DNA from: Closterium sp. NIES-65
Taxonomy: Eukaryota > Streptophyta > Zygnematophyceae > Desmidiales > Closteriaceae
Reading direction: 5' to 3'
DNA length: 64,000 nucleotides
Assembly: GCA_948144175.1 (NCBI GenBank)
Contig: CANXME010000202.1
Location: 831,253 to 895,252 of the forward strand
The notes below the pieces were generated by a model that saw only the letters and a program-made list of their open reading frames with translations, was not told the DNA's origin and ran no database searches. The first letter of the stretch is position 1. Each line of letters begins with the position of its first letter. Of this stretch, positions 1 to 12,300 are shown one piece after another. Made by a program: the position numbers and the translations under genes.

Positions 1-2
1 TC

Positions 3-3000
3 CCCTGTGTCGAGGGGCGCCTGCGTGCTGCCCCTCACTCCTCCCTGTTTCCTCCGACAGAGGCTCTGTTGCAGACACTTCACATGGACGTGTGGGGCCC
101 TGCCCGCGTCCGTGGACTCGGTCACGAGCGCTACTTTCTGTTGGTGGTTGACGACTACTCGCGTTACACCACAGTCTTCCCCTTGCGTAGCAAGGGTGAT
201 GTCACTGAGGTGCTGATCGACTGGATCCGCGCAGCTCGTCTCCAGCTCAGGCAGAGCTTTGGCTCGGACTTTCCTGTGTTGCGTCTGCACTCGGACAGAG
301 GCGGAGAGTTCTCCTCTGGCCTTCTGCGTGCCTTCTGTCGTGCGCGAGGCATCCGCCAGACCTTCACGCTTCCGGACTCACCGCAGCAAAATGGGATTGC
401 AGAGCGCCGCATTGGCATGGTCATGGACGTCGCTCGTACGTCTATGATGCATGCGGCTGCCCCCCATTTTCTGTGGCCGTTTGCGGTCAGGTACGCGGCG
501 CATCAGATCAACCTCCACCCCAGGGTCTCCAGGCCGGAGACCTCCCCAGCCCTGCTGTGGACGGGGAAGGTTGGCGATGCGTCGGCGTTCCGGGTCTGGG
601 GATCTCGGGCGTTTGTCCGTGACTTAACTGCGGACAAGCTGTCCCCTCGCGCTGCTCCCTGCGTCTTCCTGGGGTTCCCCCCCGACGCCCCTGGGTGGCA
701 GTTCTACCACCCCACCTCTCGACGTGTTCTGTCTTCCTAGGACGTCACGTTCGACGAGTCGGTACCCTACTACCGACTCTTCCCCTACTGCACTCCGTCC
801 CTTCCCCCGCCCCCGCTCTTCTTGGTACCAGGTCCCCCCCCGGTAGACCCCCTCCCCCCTCAGGGTCCTGCCCCTTCAGGTGTGTCCCAGGTAGACGCGG
901 TCGAGCCTGTCGAGGTCACTGGTGACTCTGGTGCTGCTGCGGGAGCTGAGCCTGGGGGTGCTGAGCCTGGGGGTGCCGAGTCTGGGGGTGCTGAGTCTGG
1001 GGGTGCAGAGCCTGGGGGTGCTGAGCCTGGGGGTGCTGAGCCTGGGGGTACAGGGTCTGGGGGTGCTTAGCCTGGGGGTGCTGAGCCTGGGGGTGTTGAG
1101 CCTGGGAGTGCTCCGCCTGGAGGTGCTTTGCCTGAGGGTGCTGAGCCTGGAGGTTCTTTGCCTGGAGGTTCTCCGCCTGGAGGTGCTTCGTCTCGCCGAG
1201 AGCCACTCTCCCCACAGGAGCTGCGTGAGTGGTTTGCCCGGCGGTGGAGGCGTGCTGCTGGTGCTGGAGGTTCTTCGGCTGCAGAGGGTGCTGCTGCCAC
1301 GCGTCCTAGAGGTGATCGTGCTGTGGGTGCTGGAGGTGCTGGGCCTGAGGGTTCTCCTGGAGCTGGTGCTGCTGAGGTGGTTGGCGCTAAGACTACTGCT
1401 GGCGGTCCGACTGGCAGTGCTCCTCGTGCTGCTAGGGGTTCTGGAGCTGCTGCTGGTGCTGCTGGAGGTGCTGCTGGAGCGGGTGCTCCTGCTGGGGGTA
1501 ATGGTGCTGTCCCTGCTGTTTCTGGCGTCGCCACGCAGCCCCGACCGTACTTCGTTCCGCTCCTGCAGCAGGTTCTTGGTCTTTCACCTTCTCCTGGTCC
1601 TCCTCCTCCTCCCTTAGAGGGTCCACAGCCTGTCCAGTCCCAGTCACAGCTACAGCCTGCCTCCCCTTTGCCTGCTCCTTCTCCCTACGCTAGTCCGATT
1701 GGAGGTCTTACTGAGCGTCGTCAGCCTGCGTCTCGTCCTGCGTCGCCTGTTCGTCCTACGCGCACTAGTGGTCGCGGTTCGCGTCAGCGTCCTCCTCCTG
1801 TCCCTGGCACGCACCGGATGTCTCTGCGTCCGTCCACTGTTCCTCTGCGTGCCCCTTTGCCTTCTCCTCCTGAGTCCTCTCTTCCTGCTCTTGCCGACCC
1901 GGAGTCGGACTCTCTTCGTGCTGCCAGTCTCACTGTCACGCGTCTCCTTGCTACTGCTGTCACTGACCCTTCCTTCGAGTCTTCTGCTGCGTCTGCCCTT
2001 GTCACTGAGCTTGTCGACTTTGCTGCGCGCTGTCGTCTAGACTACGCTGTTAGTCTTGTCGCTGAGTCTGAGTCTGCCTGTCCTCCGTCCGTCGGCGGTG
2101 AGTGTGCCTTAGGCATGGACGTCCTTGAGGACAGGCAGGAGGAGTTCCAGTGTCTGGCCGCCGCTTCACCTCATCTCGCGTCTGTACTGCTCGCCCCTGA
2201 GGGAGACCCGGATGCACTTGACATCCCGACTCCGCGCTCTTACGCGGAGGCAATAGAGGGTCCCTACTCCTCTCAGTGGTAGGCAGCTATGGATGCAGAG
2301 ATGGCTTCCTGGAAGTCCACAGGCACCTACGTTGACGCTGTTCCCCCCCCTGGGGCGAACATCGTCAGTGGCATGTGGATCTTCAGGGTGAAGCGGCCGC
2401 CGGGTTCTCCGCCTGTCTTCAAGGCGCGTTACGTGGCTCGTGGCTTCAGTCAGCGGCAGGGAGTTGACTACTTTCAGACCTTCTCCCCCACCCCGAAGAT
2501 GACCACTCTTCGGGTACTGCTGCACGTTGCTGCTCACCGGGACTACGAGCTGCACTCTCTCGACTTCAGCACAGCTTTCTTGCAGGGCAGCCTTCACGAG
2601 GAGATCTGGCTGCGTCGCCCACCTGGCTTCACTGGGTCTTTCCCTCCTGGTACCCAGTGGAGTCTCTGGCGTCCAGTCTACGGTCTCCGCCAGGCGCCAC
2701 GTGAGTGGCACGACACACTGAGGACTACGCTGGCGGCACTTGGGTTTGCTCCTTCTACTGCCGACCCTTTGCTGTTTCTGCGCACCGACACCTCTCTGCC
2801 GCCGTTCTACATCCTCGTGTACGTCGACGACTTGGTCTTTGCCACAGCTGACACTGCTGGACTCGGCTACGTGAAGTCCGAGCTGCAGAAGAGACACACG
2901 TGCACTGACCTGGGTGAACTGCGCAGCTACCTTGGCTTGCAGATCACCCGGGACAGAGCACGCCGCACCATTACCCTGACTCAGTCACACATGGTGCAGC

Positions 3001-3803
3001 AGGTCCTTCAGCGCTTCGGCTTCACGTACTCCTCGCCTCAGGCCACTCCTCTGCCTACTCGACACTCGCTCTCAGCTCTGCCTTCGGATGAGTCCGTAGA
3101 GACGAGTGGCCCGTATGCAGAGCTTGTTGGCTGCCTCATGTACCTGATGACCTGCACACGACCTGACCTTGTATACCCTCTTAGCATTCTCGCACGCTAT
3201 GTTGCTCCTGGGAGACACCGACCAGAGCACATGGCTGCAGCGAAGAGGGTGTTGCGCTACTTGTGCAGTACGTCGGGCATGGGGCTAGTGCTTGGAGGGC
3301 GCAGTCCAGTGGTCCTCACTGGGCACGCGGACGCTTCTTGGGCTGATGACCAGGCTACGCAGCTGTTGTCACAGGGTTACACCTTCGGCCTTGGTTCCGG
3401 CTCTGTTTCGTGGCAGGCTACTCGCTCGTCTTCTGTTCTCGGCTCCAGTTGTGAGGTTGAGATCTACGCCAGGGCTATGGCTGCTCAGGAGCTTTGCTGG
3501 CTTACCTACCTGCTGACCGACCTTGGAGAGCCGCCTCGTTCTCCTGCAGTCCTGTACGTCGACAACAAGGCCATGCTGGCCTTGTGTCGAGAGCAGCGAC
3601 TGGAGCACAGGACAAAGCACATTGCTCTCTGCTACTTCCTTGCTCGTGAGCTACAGCAGCGTGGACAGTTGCGACTTGCGTACGTGGCCATTGAGGCCAA
3701 CACTGCTGATGTCTTCACCAAGGCACTTGCGCCTTGTGATCATCAGCGTTGCTGCACGCAGCTGGGTCTTGTGCCTGTCTTGCCTCACTTGCTCACTTCT
3801 TGA
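3..3803 (+). pseudogene. A1 pol: integrase, RT and RNase H, three in-frame TAGs
   Basis: One frame runs from position 3 to 3803. It reads: the end of the GAG-pre-integrase zinc region; integrase core with first Asp in LHMDVWGP (near 81-104), second Asp in HSDRGGEF (near 290) and Glu in QNGIAER (near 390-410); a Gly/Ala/Glu/Pro-rich linker at about 930-1200 made of GGAEP-type repeats; a reverse transcriptase with the YVDDL catalytic motif near 2820; and RNase H with VDNKA near 3560 and TADVFTKAL near 3700. TAG codons at 738, 1068 and 2280 break it; at 738 and 2280 copy A2 has CAG. The frame is otherwise unbroken, so the copy died by point mutation. No intact Pol can be made. Confidence 0.93.
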
Positions 3804-4015
3804 CCTTGCTTGTACCCTGACCTATATATACTCTTGCTCTTGCTTGCTTGACTGTTGAATATCTCTATATATGATCTTGCGTGTGAACTGACCTTGTGGC
3901 CCTTGAACTTGTGCTCGGAATGTGTGGTGACTTTGTGATCCATCCTGAGCTTTACTTTGCTTTGCTTCACTGGTCTTGTGACCTCTTGTTCTCCCCCACT
4001 TTGCCTATGAGGGTG

Positions 4016-4147
4016 TGTCAGAACATTATAGCTTACTTATATGTGTAGGCTATAGTGGGGTATCCCATAGGGGGTACAACCCAATTAGGGTTTCATATTT
4101 GTACTCACTTCATTCATAGTTCATTCATTCTCATTCACTTCTTCTTA
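4016..4147 (+). repeat. A1 3' LTR
   Basis: Starts TGTCAGAACATTATAG directly after the polypurine stretch and matches the 133-bp LTRs of copy A2 (41704-41836 and 47960-48092). It ends CTTCTTA rather than the family's CTTCTCA, so the terminal CA is mutated. The internal block GTAGGCTATAGTGGGGTATC is shared by all family A LTRs in this window. Confidence 0.9.
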
Positions 4148-4149
4148 CG

Positions 4150-7100
4150 TTCGAATTCGAGCTGATGATGGAAGGAGCGCAGATCCTTGGCTTCTTCGAC
4201 GGATCCCTGACATACCCAACAAACGGCACACAGCATGAGAAGCAGCAGTACACCTATCAATCGATGATGGCGTACACAATACTACTGAGGAACATCACTT
4301 CGACTCAATAGTAGAATATAAGGACTTACCGAGGATATGGCAACTCCGCGGAGCTCGCGTACAACCACTTGTAGAACATGTATCAAGCAACAGACATCGT
4401 AAACCAAAGTCGGTTAATGGCGCAGCTAACAACAATCGAAATGAAGTCAGGAGAGAAGGGAATGGCGTATATCAGTCGCTGCCGCGAGCTGCGCGACAAG
4501 CTTCTTCGATGTGGAGGATCGATTTCAGAAGACGCATTCGTCACGGTTGTCATCGGCGGTCTTGGTTCTCACTGGCGCTCCACTCGCCACATACTACGAG
4601 CACACGGGAGAATCTCCGAAGCAGCACTTTACACCGAAATCCATGCTGAACAGCAAGAGATGGACCTGCAAGAAGAACGACACAAGAGAAAGGTATCAGC
4701 ACCAGAGTTCGCGTTTCACACCCAGCGACGGTACAACAACAACAACAACAATCGGCAGTAACAACTGAAGCCAGTATCTCCGTTTTGTCACATCTGCAAA
4801 ACCTCAGGGCATCCTCATACGCACTGCCCGTATCGTCAGCAATCGAGAACACCACAGCGACAACTTCGGCCTTCAAGTACCCAAGTCACTTCAACGCAAG
4901 CAAATCCCACGACAATGATTCAAGCTTCAACGACTCCAACAGGACAACCTGCACAAGGAGCAAGAAACATCGTCAACTGCATGGCAAAGATAACAGATTC
5001 CTGCATCACCGAGTCACCACCGCATTACTCACCAGAAGAACGACTCGACGAAACCACACCTCAACGCGAGTCACTTCAGCCGAACCTGACATACGCCGCC
5101 ATCGCCCCAAGCGAGCCATCCGGAAGAGACACTTGGTTATTGGACAGTTGCTGCGGACAACACATGTGCTCCTCAGGACGTTTCGTTCAACGCGAGCACC
5201 AACTCCAACGAGAAGCCGTCATCACCGTCGCCAATAATCAGAACCTGCGCACAAGACGACAAGGCATAGTACAGCTTCAGTCATGGGAGACGACCGTCGT
5301 ACTACAAATGTCAAAAGTCCTAATAACAAAAGGACTCGGCTACAACTTACTGAGCGTTAGCCAGTTGATGGCGAAAGGCATACACCTGGAAGCCGACAGT
5401 ACCACCAAGGAGTTCAAACTGTACCACGGGAAGGGCGTCCTCTATATCGGAAAGGCGGTCCTGAATAACAACGTCTTCGTCCTTGACTTCGTCCCAGACC
5501 TGGGCACCGCAGACAGCGACGCCATCGTGAACTTCGCTGACTTGACACATCCTCCGGATCTCGACCCCGACTTCAGCCCTGAAGGCTTCTGGTACTCGCA
5601 TACCATCCCTGAAGCAGAACGAACACACGCGTTAGTAACGATACAAACATCGGCAGCAGCAGAGACAACATCGGCAGCAGCAGAGACAACATCGGCAGCA
5701 GCAGAAACATCATCGGCAGCAGCAGAATCATCGTCAGCAGCAGCGACACTAGTTCTCGCTGACGAAGCACCACCAACACCCGCACAGCAGCTGAACCCAA
5801 CTCAACGAGAAGTCCACAAAAGCGCCAACTTCGTCGCTAGCTTCTACTCCAACTCTGACGCATATCGACGCTCACCCGGACACCGCGCCTCCGAAGACAT
5901 CTGGCACGCACGCATGGGACATCCAATCAACACTATGTTTAATAAAACAATAAGAGCAGGAGTCCTAGACAAGGACTCATTACTACTACCCGACGGCAGA
6001 GAACTTCAACGGGCACGAGGAACTTGCCTTACCTGCCCCGAAGTCGACTTACCACATCGACCGTTCACTTCTCACCACAACCCAAGCGCACCCACGTACG
6101 CACCACTCGAGAAGGTGTACAGCGATATTCTCTACAATCGAGAACCAGGACAAGTTACTTACAACTAAACTATCACCTTCATCGACGCCGCCACTCGATA
6201 CGTCTGGCACCTAAACCTACCTAACCGCGACATGGCACTCGCAGCGTTCGCCGCCTGGCTACCAGTAGCAGAGAGAGAGTCGGGAGCACAACTGAAAAGC
6301 TTCCAGTCAGACGGAGGGGGAGAATACACCTCTCAGTGGTTCAAGCAATACCTGGCAGAAAGAGGAATCAAGCAGCTCCTCTCCCTTCCCTGCGCCCATC
6401 AGCAGCAAGGTGTCGCAGAAAGAATGAACAGGACTTTGCAGAACACCATGCGCAAACTGTTACGTGGCATGCGGCTACCCAACCACTAGTGGCCTGCAGC
6501 AATGGACCATGCTGTCATGCTGCACAACTAGATGTTGTCGTCCTCACTTCCGAACAACGCATCACCGCATCTGCTGTGGACAGGGAAACAGGGCAGCACA
6601 AAAATGTTACGAGTTTTCGGGTGCATGGTACAGTACCGACCCCCAGAAGCACGAGCGGGAAGATTTTCACTACGCGCACAGTGAGGACTACACCTCGGCA
6701 TCGAAAAGAATTACAACGCGTGGAAAATCTTCGACGTCCACTCCAAGGAAACAGTAGCAGCACGTGCACGTGACGTAATCTTCTACGAACGTCTCACAAT
6801 TCAGACGTACCTTGCCAACTTGCACGAAAATCAAGATCCCACAGGTGGCTTTCGTGGTGACCGAGCCTTCGCCTCAGCAGCGGACGAAGCAGACTGGGAC
6901 GAGCAGAATGTAGACAACGCATCAGAAGAAGCCGGACCTCTCCCGTTATGCTTCGTCAACGTCCCCATGGACGAAGAAAACCCTCGCGAAAGCGCCAACG
7001 CCAAAGTCTTCTACCACTTCGCCGACAATGGTTACGTAACACCTGCGACAGTCAACACCAAAGAAGCAGAACGAATAGGGCCGAATTTCATACCCGACCC

Positions 7101-8811
7101 AGAAGCGGGAGATGAAACAGCTTATCCCGAGGACACAACTCTTCCCCGCTACTCACAGACTGGACTGCAGATTCTCGGCCTCGTCACCGCAGTCCACGGC
7201 AACGCTCTTCCTAAAGAGCCTGCGACGGTTCAGCAGGCTCTGGGGGGGGAACACAGGGAAAAATGGCGTGAAGCCATGGACAGAGAATTAAAGGCGCTGG
7301 AGGAACGTAACACCTGGAAAGTCGTTCCTATTAGCGTGGCAAGGAACAAGACCATTCTCACCGGGAAATGGGTCTTCCGCATCAAAACGGAGGCAGACGG
7401 CACAATCGAGAAATTCAAAACACGCTGGGTCGTGCGTGGATTCGATCAGGAGCACAGACGGGACTTCATCGAGACATTCGCCCCGGTCAGCCGACATACC
7501 TCACTCCGAATTCTCCTCGCGATCGCTGCTATGAAGAAGAAGAAATTGCGGCAAATAGATGTCGCCAACGCGTTCCTCTACGCACCCGTCGACGCCGAAA
7601 TGTTCGTCGAACTTCCACATGGTACCCACGGGGAACCTAACCAAGTCTGTCAATTACTAAAATCGCTCTACGGGATCAAGCAAGCCCCGCGGCTATGGCA
7701 ACAGTACCTACACGTTCGACTCACTCGCATCTGATTCCGCCAACTGCCTCACGACCAAGGAATGTACCGACTCACCAAAAACGCCGACTACATCCTGCTG
7801 ATCGTCTACGTCGACGATTTACTCTACATTGTCTCTACTGGCGACATAACTTCCTGGTTCGAAGGGGAGCTGCAGAGGGACCTCACACTCACGGTCTCCT
7901 CTACTGTCACTCAGTACCTCGGCCTCAACATCCGCGAAGAAGAGAACGCGATCTATCTCAGCGCCGAAAAATACGCCGATACTATCGCCAAACGTTTTAT
8001 GATCACACCAACAGCCATCTCCACGCCATACCGCTACACGGCAGGGAACGACAAGGGAGGTTCCGCCCTACTCAAACCCGCCGGCATACGAGACTACCAG
8101 AAGAAGATGCGATGCCTACTCTTCGCAGCCGTCACCTGTCGTCCCGACCTCTCATACTCTGCAAGCCAGCTCGCTACCTATCTCAAAAGGCCTGAAGCAG
8201 AACATCTGGCGGAGCTCGACCGCGCTCTCCAAAACTTCGTAAGCACTTCAACGATAGGCCTGACATACTACAAGAACACAACTACACCGACGAAACTAAT
8301 CGGCTACGTCGATGCCGATCACGCCGGCGATTCAGACAACAGGCGCTCCCGCACTGGCTACATCTACCGCCTCGAACCTATCGGACCTATCTCCTGGCAA
8401 TCAAGCAAGCAGGAACTAATCGCTCTCTCATCAGCTGAAGCAGAATATATCGCACTCTGCTCAGCCACCAAGGAAGGACTCTATCTTCGCGAGCTGCTGG
8501 AAGAAGCAAAGTTAGCCGAGTTACCCAACTTCACTCTGTTCTGCGACAACCAATCTGCGATTCGCATCGCCAACAAAAGCGGATTCGCGAACAGAACGAA
8601 GCATATCGCTCTGCGATATTTCTTCGTGAAAGATGAGATCGAGAAAGGGAAACTCAAACTATCCTACTGTCCCACGTCCGAGATGGCAGCTGACTACTTG
8701 ACCAAGAAGCTCGGGAAACAGAAGTTCGAGTACTGCATGCTGCTGACTCGACAAAGCCACGTCACCATCAGCGACACTCCAGAAGCGAAGGGGAGTGTTG
8801 GGAACAAATAG
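4150..8811 (+). pseudogene. D1 gag-pol polyprotein, about nine in-frame stops
   Basis: A continuous frame from 4150 to the TAG at 8809. Gag (4150-4760) contains a UBN2-like helical region. A CCHC knuckle C-X2-C-X4-H-X4-C lies at about 4786-4827. The protease motif reads LLDSCCGQHM near 5140, with Cys where DSG is usual. A SAAAETT repeat tract follows (5650-5745), then a pre-integrase HHCC region near 5900-6050, integrase with QSDGGGEY near 6307 and a Glu near 6420, RT with YVDDLLY near 7810, and RNase H with DADHAGD near 8315, CDNQSA near 8543 and MAADYLTKKL near 8683. In-frame stops: 4309, 4312, 4372, 4759, 6166, 6487, 6529, 6682 and 7732. No frameshift was found, only nonsense changes. The last five codons lie inside the 3' LTR. 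Confidence 0.9.
5650..5745 (+). repeat. 21-bp coding repeat in D1 (SAAAETT units)
   Basis: About four to five copies of TCGGCAGCAGCAGAGACAAC encode an Ala/Glu/Thr/Ser-rich linker between the protease and pre-integrase regions. Later units drift towards TCATCGGCAGCAGCAGAA. It looks like replication-slippage expansion inside a spacer. Confidence 0.8.
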
Positions 8812-9231
8812 CATTAAGCGCCTCTGTCGTGTCGAAACTCCAAGACACACGCGAAGCAGCGCAAATCGAAGCACCAGCGAATCAACCCTCGGAGGTTGAT
8901 GTAACCGCTGGAGGTTACGCGAAAGTCAAAGGTCAGCGACCTTTGACCTGACAAATGCAGCGCGACAGCAAGGACACACTACTGACTTGACATTGAGCAG
9001 TTGCCCGAGTCGCACAGTATCGAACCGCAACAGTAGAGTAGTTACAATTATGTCTCTTCATATTCTCTGTGCTCATATATATATTCTTGTATCTCTTTGC
9101 TTTAATTAACTTACTTTGCCCTCACATACTAGCGCAAGGTGGTTGAAGGACTTAATTCAAAACGCTTCCGCTACTACATCATTTACTCAGACTTTAACTC
9201 TACCAAAGATCCTAGGGCGTTCAGCCCAACA
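8796..9231 (+). repeat. D1 3' LTR (putative)
   Basis: Begins TGTTGGG right after the polypurine tract and is proposed to end CCCAACA at 9231, giving a perfect 7-bp terminal inverted repeat and a 436-bp length, close to the 450-bp LTR inferred for D2. The right end is inferred from the inverted repeat only, because the 5' LTR is absent. The stretch 9232-9386 to the carrier stop codon holds no recognised gene and is probably the carrier 3' UTR. Confidence 0.6.
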
Positions 9232-9386
9232 CACCCTAACAACTTTTAATGGATTTTTGGTAAGTCCCCCGGGTCTTTTATCTGGGAATAGACGGTAATC
9301 GTCTTTGCACTCTTCACTTGCTTTGCTACTAACAGGAATGCAGTGTTTCTCAATTTACTATTCGTAGCGATAACAATGCTTGCTTA

Positions 9387-12300
9387 TTAGACGTCTGTTG
9401 AGGACATTTCCTCGAGAAACTTTGCCACAAGCTCGTAGACAAAAAAGGTGATTGCAGCAGATGGGGCGGCTTTGATAACGGAAGGCAGCACACCTTTATA
9501 GAGCCCCTCCACACCCTCGGTGGCCACTATCTTGCGCAGCGCGTCTACCATGCCGCGGTACGCCCTCGGCTGGATGCGTGCTCCGTACCGAGGATGGCGC
9601 CGCAGCCCCTCCACCTGCCCGGATCGATGGGGTCCGAGTGGGCGAAACGGAGAAGATATACGAAAAAACATCATGACTTAGTAGCTCAGGGGACGAGAGT
9701 CGTTTTACATGGATGGGAGGATGGCACAGCGTGGATGAGGATGGGACATGGAGTGGCATGGGATACGGGTACATGGCATCCCATGGAGTGGCATGGCATA
9801 CATGGTATCTCATGGAGTGGCATGGCATACATGGCATCCCATGGAGTCAAATACCATGACATAGCATCGCAAGGCAAGGCAAAGCATGGGAGGGTATGGC
9901 AAGGACGGCAAGGCATGGGAACGCGTCAAAAGGTATTTGTAGGCATGAGAAGGCATGGGGAGGCATGGGAAGGCGTGGAAAGGCATGGGAGGGCATGGGA
10001 GGGCATGGGAGGGCATGGGAGGGCATGGGAGGGCATGGGAGGGCATGGGAGGGAAAGGGAGGGCATGGGAGGGCATGGGAGGGCATGGGAGGGCATGGGA
10101 GGGCATGGGGGGGCATGGGAGGGCATGGGAGGGCATGGGAGGGCATGGGAGGGCATGGGGGGGCATGGGAGGGCATGGGAGGGCATGGGAGGGCATGGGA
10201 GGGAAAGGGAGGGCATGGGAATGCATGGGAGGGCATGGGAGGGCATGGGGGAGCATGGGAGGGCATGGGAGGGCATGGGAGGGCATGGGAGGGCATGGGA
10301 GGGCATGGGGGAGCATGGGAGGGCATGGGAGGGCATGGGAAGGCATGGGCGGGCATGGGAGGGCATGGGGCGCCTTTTAGCAGCAGGATCAAGGAAAGGC
10401 ATCACACTCACTTGGAATCGCTTTTTGACGACATCGAGTGGGTGGCAGGCGACCTTAGCGAGTGTGCCCGCTGCCAGCCCACACATGAACTGCTGCCATG
10501 CACTCAGCTGCCCCGATGACACGGCAGGCCGTGCCGCCCGCTCCACTGCCGATGCCACGGCTGGCGGGGCTGCTGCTGGTGAGAGTGATGGTGATGATGA
10601 TGGTGAGGGTGATGGCGGCGGGGAGAGTGGCGCGGTGGACGGGGCTGTGGAGGGCAGGTGGGAGTGGGCGAGCGACACGGGGCGGTCGTGGCGAGCCTTG
10701 GAGCGCGACCAGTTGTAGTGCTGCATACAGTGAGAGGGGGCGCGCAGCAATGCCACGGACACAAGTGAGCTGGCTGATATGACAGACTGTATGATATAGG
10801 TATCATGAGATATGATAGGATAAAAAGTGGACGGTGTATGTTAGAGCAAGTCCAACACCGTTGGTTGGGCGCTGACAAACACTTTCGCAACGGATGAGGG
10901 CGAGATCAGTGAGAAGGCGTGATCGCTGAGCCTCCCCTCCGCACCGCAGTGCTGCTACCGGTGCCTCACGGCCACCAGAAAGCAGAGTGGGGCATTTTTG
11001 CTACAAGGGCGCATAGGGGAAGGGGTGCGAGAAGAAGGCAGAGGGGCGCGGGGTGGGGTGGGGTGGGGTGGGGTGGGGTAAGGCAGGGGCACGTACAGCG
11101 AGGTGGCGCTTGAAGGCATCGTAGAGGCCAAACTGCAGGCCGGCGCAGAGAAGAGCGGGGGATGGGGGGGACGGGGGGATGGGGGGACGGGGGGATGGGG
11201 GGATGGGGGGATGGGGGGACGGGGGGATGGGGGGATGGGGGGACGGGGGGATGGGGGGATGGGGAGCAGCACGTACAGCGAGGTGGCGCTTGAAGGCGTC
11301 GTAGAGGCCGAACTGCAGGCCGGCGTAGGGGATGATCTCCACCATGGTGGGCGGCAGCCCTGCAAACAGCCCCCTCACCCCGCGCTCCCTCACTATCCCC
11401 ATGCACGCCGCCCTCATGCCCGCATACACCTGTGCACGCGCGTTGCAAGGGGTTGGGGTGAGCAGGGTTGAGTGAGAAGGGGTTGAGTGAGAAGAAGTTG
11501 AGTGAGAAGGGGTTGAGTGAGAAGGGGTGGCACCGAGAGAAAGAGGAGAGAAAGAGCACTGGAAAGTGAACCTGCCAGAGTGCAAGGGAGAAGCAGCTGC
11601 CATGATTGACTGCCCTCATGCCTTCTCCCCGCCACACCCTTGGCAAGTTGACACGCGTTGCCGTACAGCCCTGCCTCATGCCTCGTCCCTCACCTTGGGT
11701 TCGCCCTGCATCAGGCCTCATGCCGCACTCATATGCCGCACTCATATGCCGCACTCATATGCCGCACTCATATGCCGCACTCATATGCCGCACTCATATG
11801 CTGCACTCATATGCCGCACTCATATGCCGCACTCATATGCCGCACTCATATGCCGCACTCATATGCCGCACTCATATGCCGCACTCATATGCCGCACTCA
11901 TATGCCGCACTCATATGCCGCACTCATATGCCGCACTCATATGCCGCACTCATATGCCGCACTCATATGCCGCACTCATATGCCGCACTCATATGCCGCA
12001 CTCATATGCCGCACTCATATGCCGCACTCATATGCCGCACTCATATGCCGCACTCATATGCCGCACCCATATGCCGCAACCATATGCCGCACCCATATGC
12101 CGCACCCATATGCCGCACCCATATGCTGCACTCACCCATATGCCGCACTCATATGCCGCACCCATATGCCGCACCCATATGCCGCACCCATATGCCGCAC
12201 CCATATGCCGCACCCATATGCCGCACTGATGCCAGCACTCATATGCCGCACTGATGCCAGCACTCATGCCTCGTCCCTCACCTTGGGTTCGCCCTGGGAA

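Larger units (their letters stand above)
1..4147 (+). mobile_element. Copia family A, copy A1 (5' part outside window)
   Basis: Ty1/copia LTR retrotransposon on the plus strand. The window opens inside the integrase region; reverse transcriptase, RNase H, a polypurine tract (the GGGTG run before 4016) and a 132-bp 3' LTR follow. The order integrase before reverse transcriptase defines copia. Immediately after the LTR, at 4148, the sequence continues in the gag frame of another copia element (D1), so A1 probably inserted into D1; the left side needed to prove a target-site duplication is outside the window. Confidence 0.93.
4148..9231 (+). mobile_element. Copia family D, copy D1 (5' end missing)
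   Basis: A second, divergent copia lineage. Coding order is gag with a CCHC knuckle, protease, integrase, RT and RNase H in a single frame, followed by a polypurine tract (GCGAAGGGGAG, 8785-8795) and a putative 436-bp 3' LTR. The 5' LTR and gag start are not present to the left, where A1 begins. Codon use and base composition (A/C-rich coding strand) differ clearly from family A. Confidence 0.88.

Noticed and set aside
738-2282. TAG read as a sense codon in this genome
   Set aside because: KIN-1 ends in TAG at 18227-18229 at the expected C-terminus, and sister retroelement copies have CAG at the same sites, so TAG is a stop and the copies are decayed.
9810-10392. Long open frames of [10 protein letters not shown] or [10 protein letters not shown] repeats on both strands
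   Set aside because: They are translations of the 10-bp minisatellite inside carrier intron 6; a 10-bp unit without stops opens all frames.
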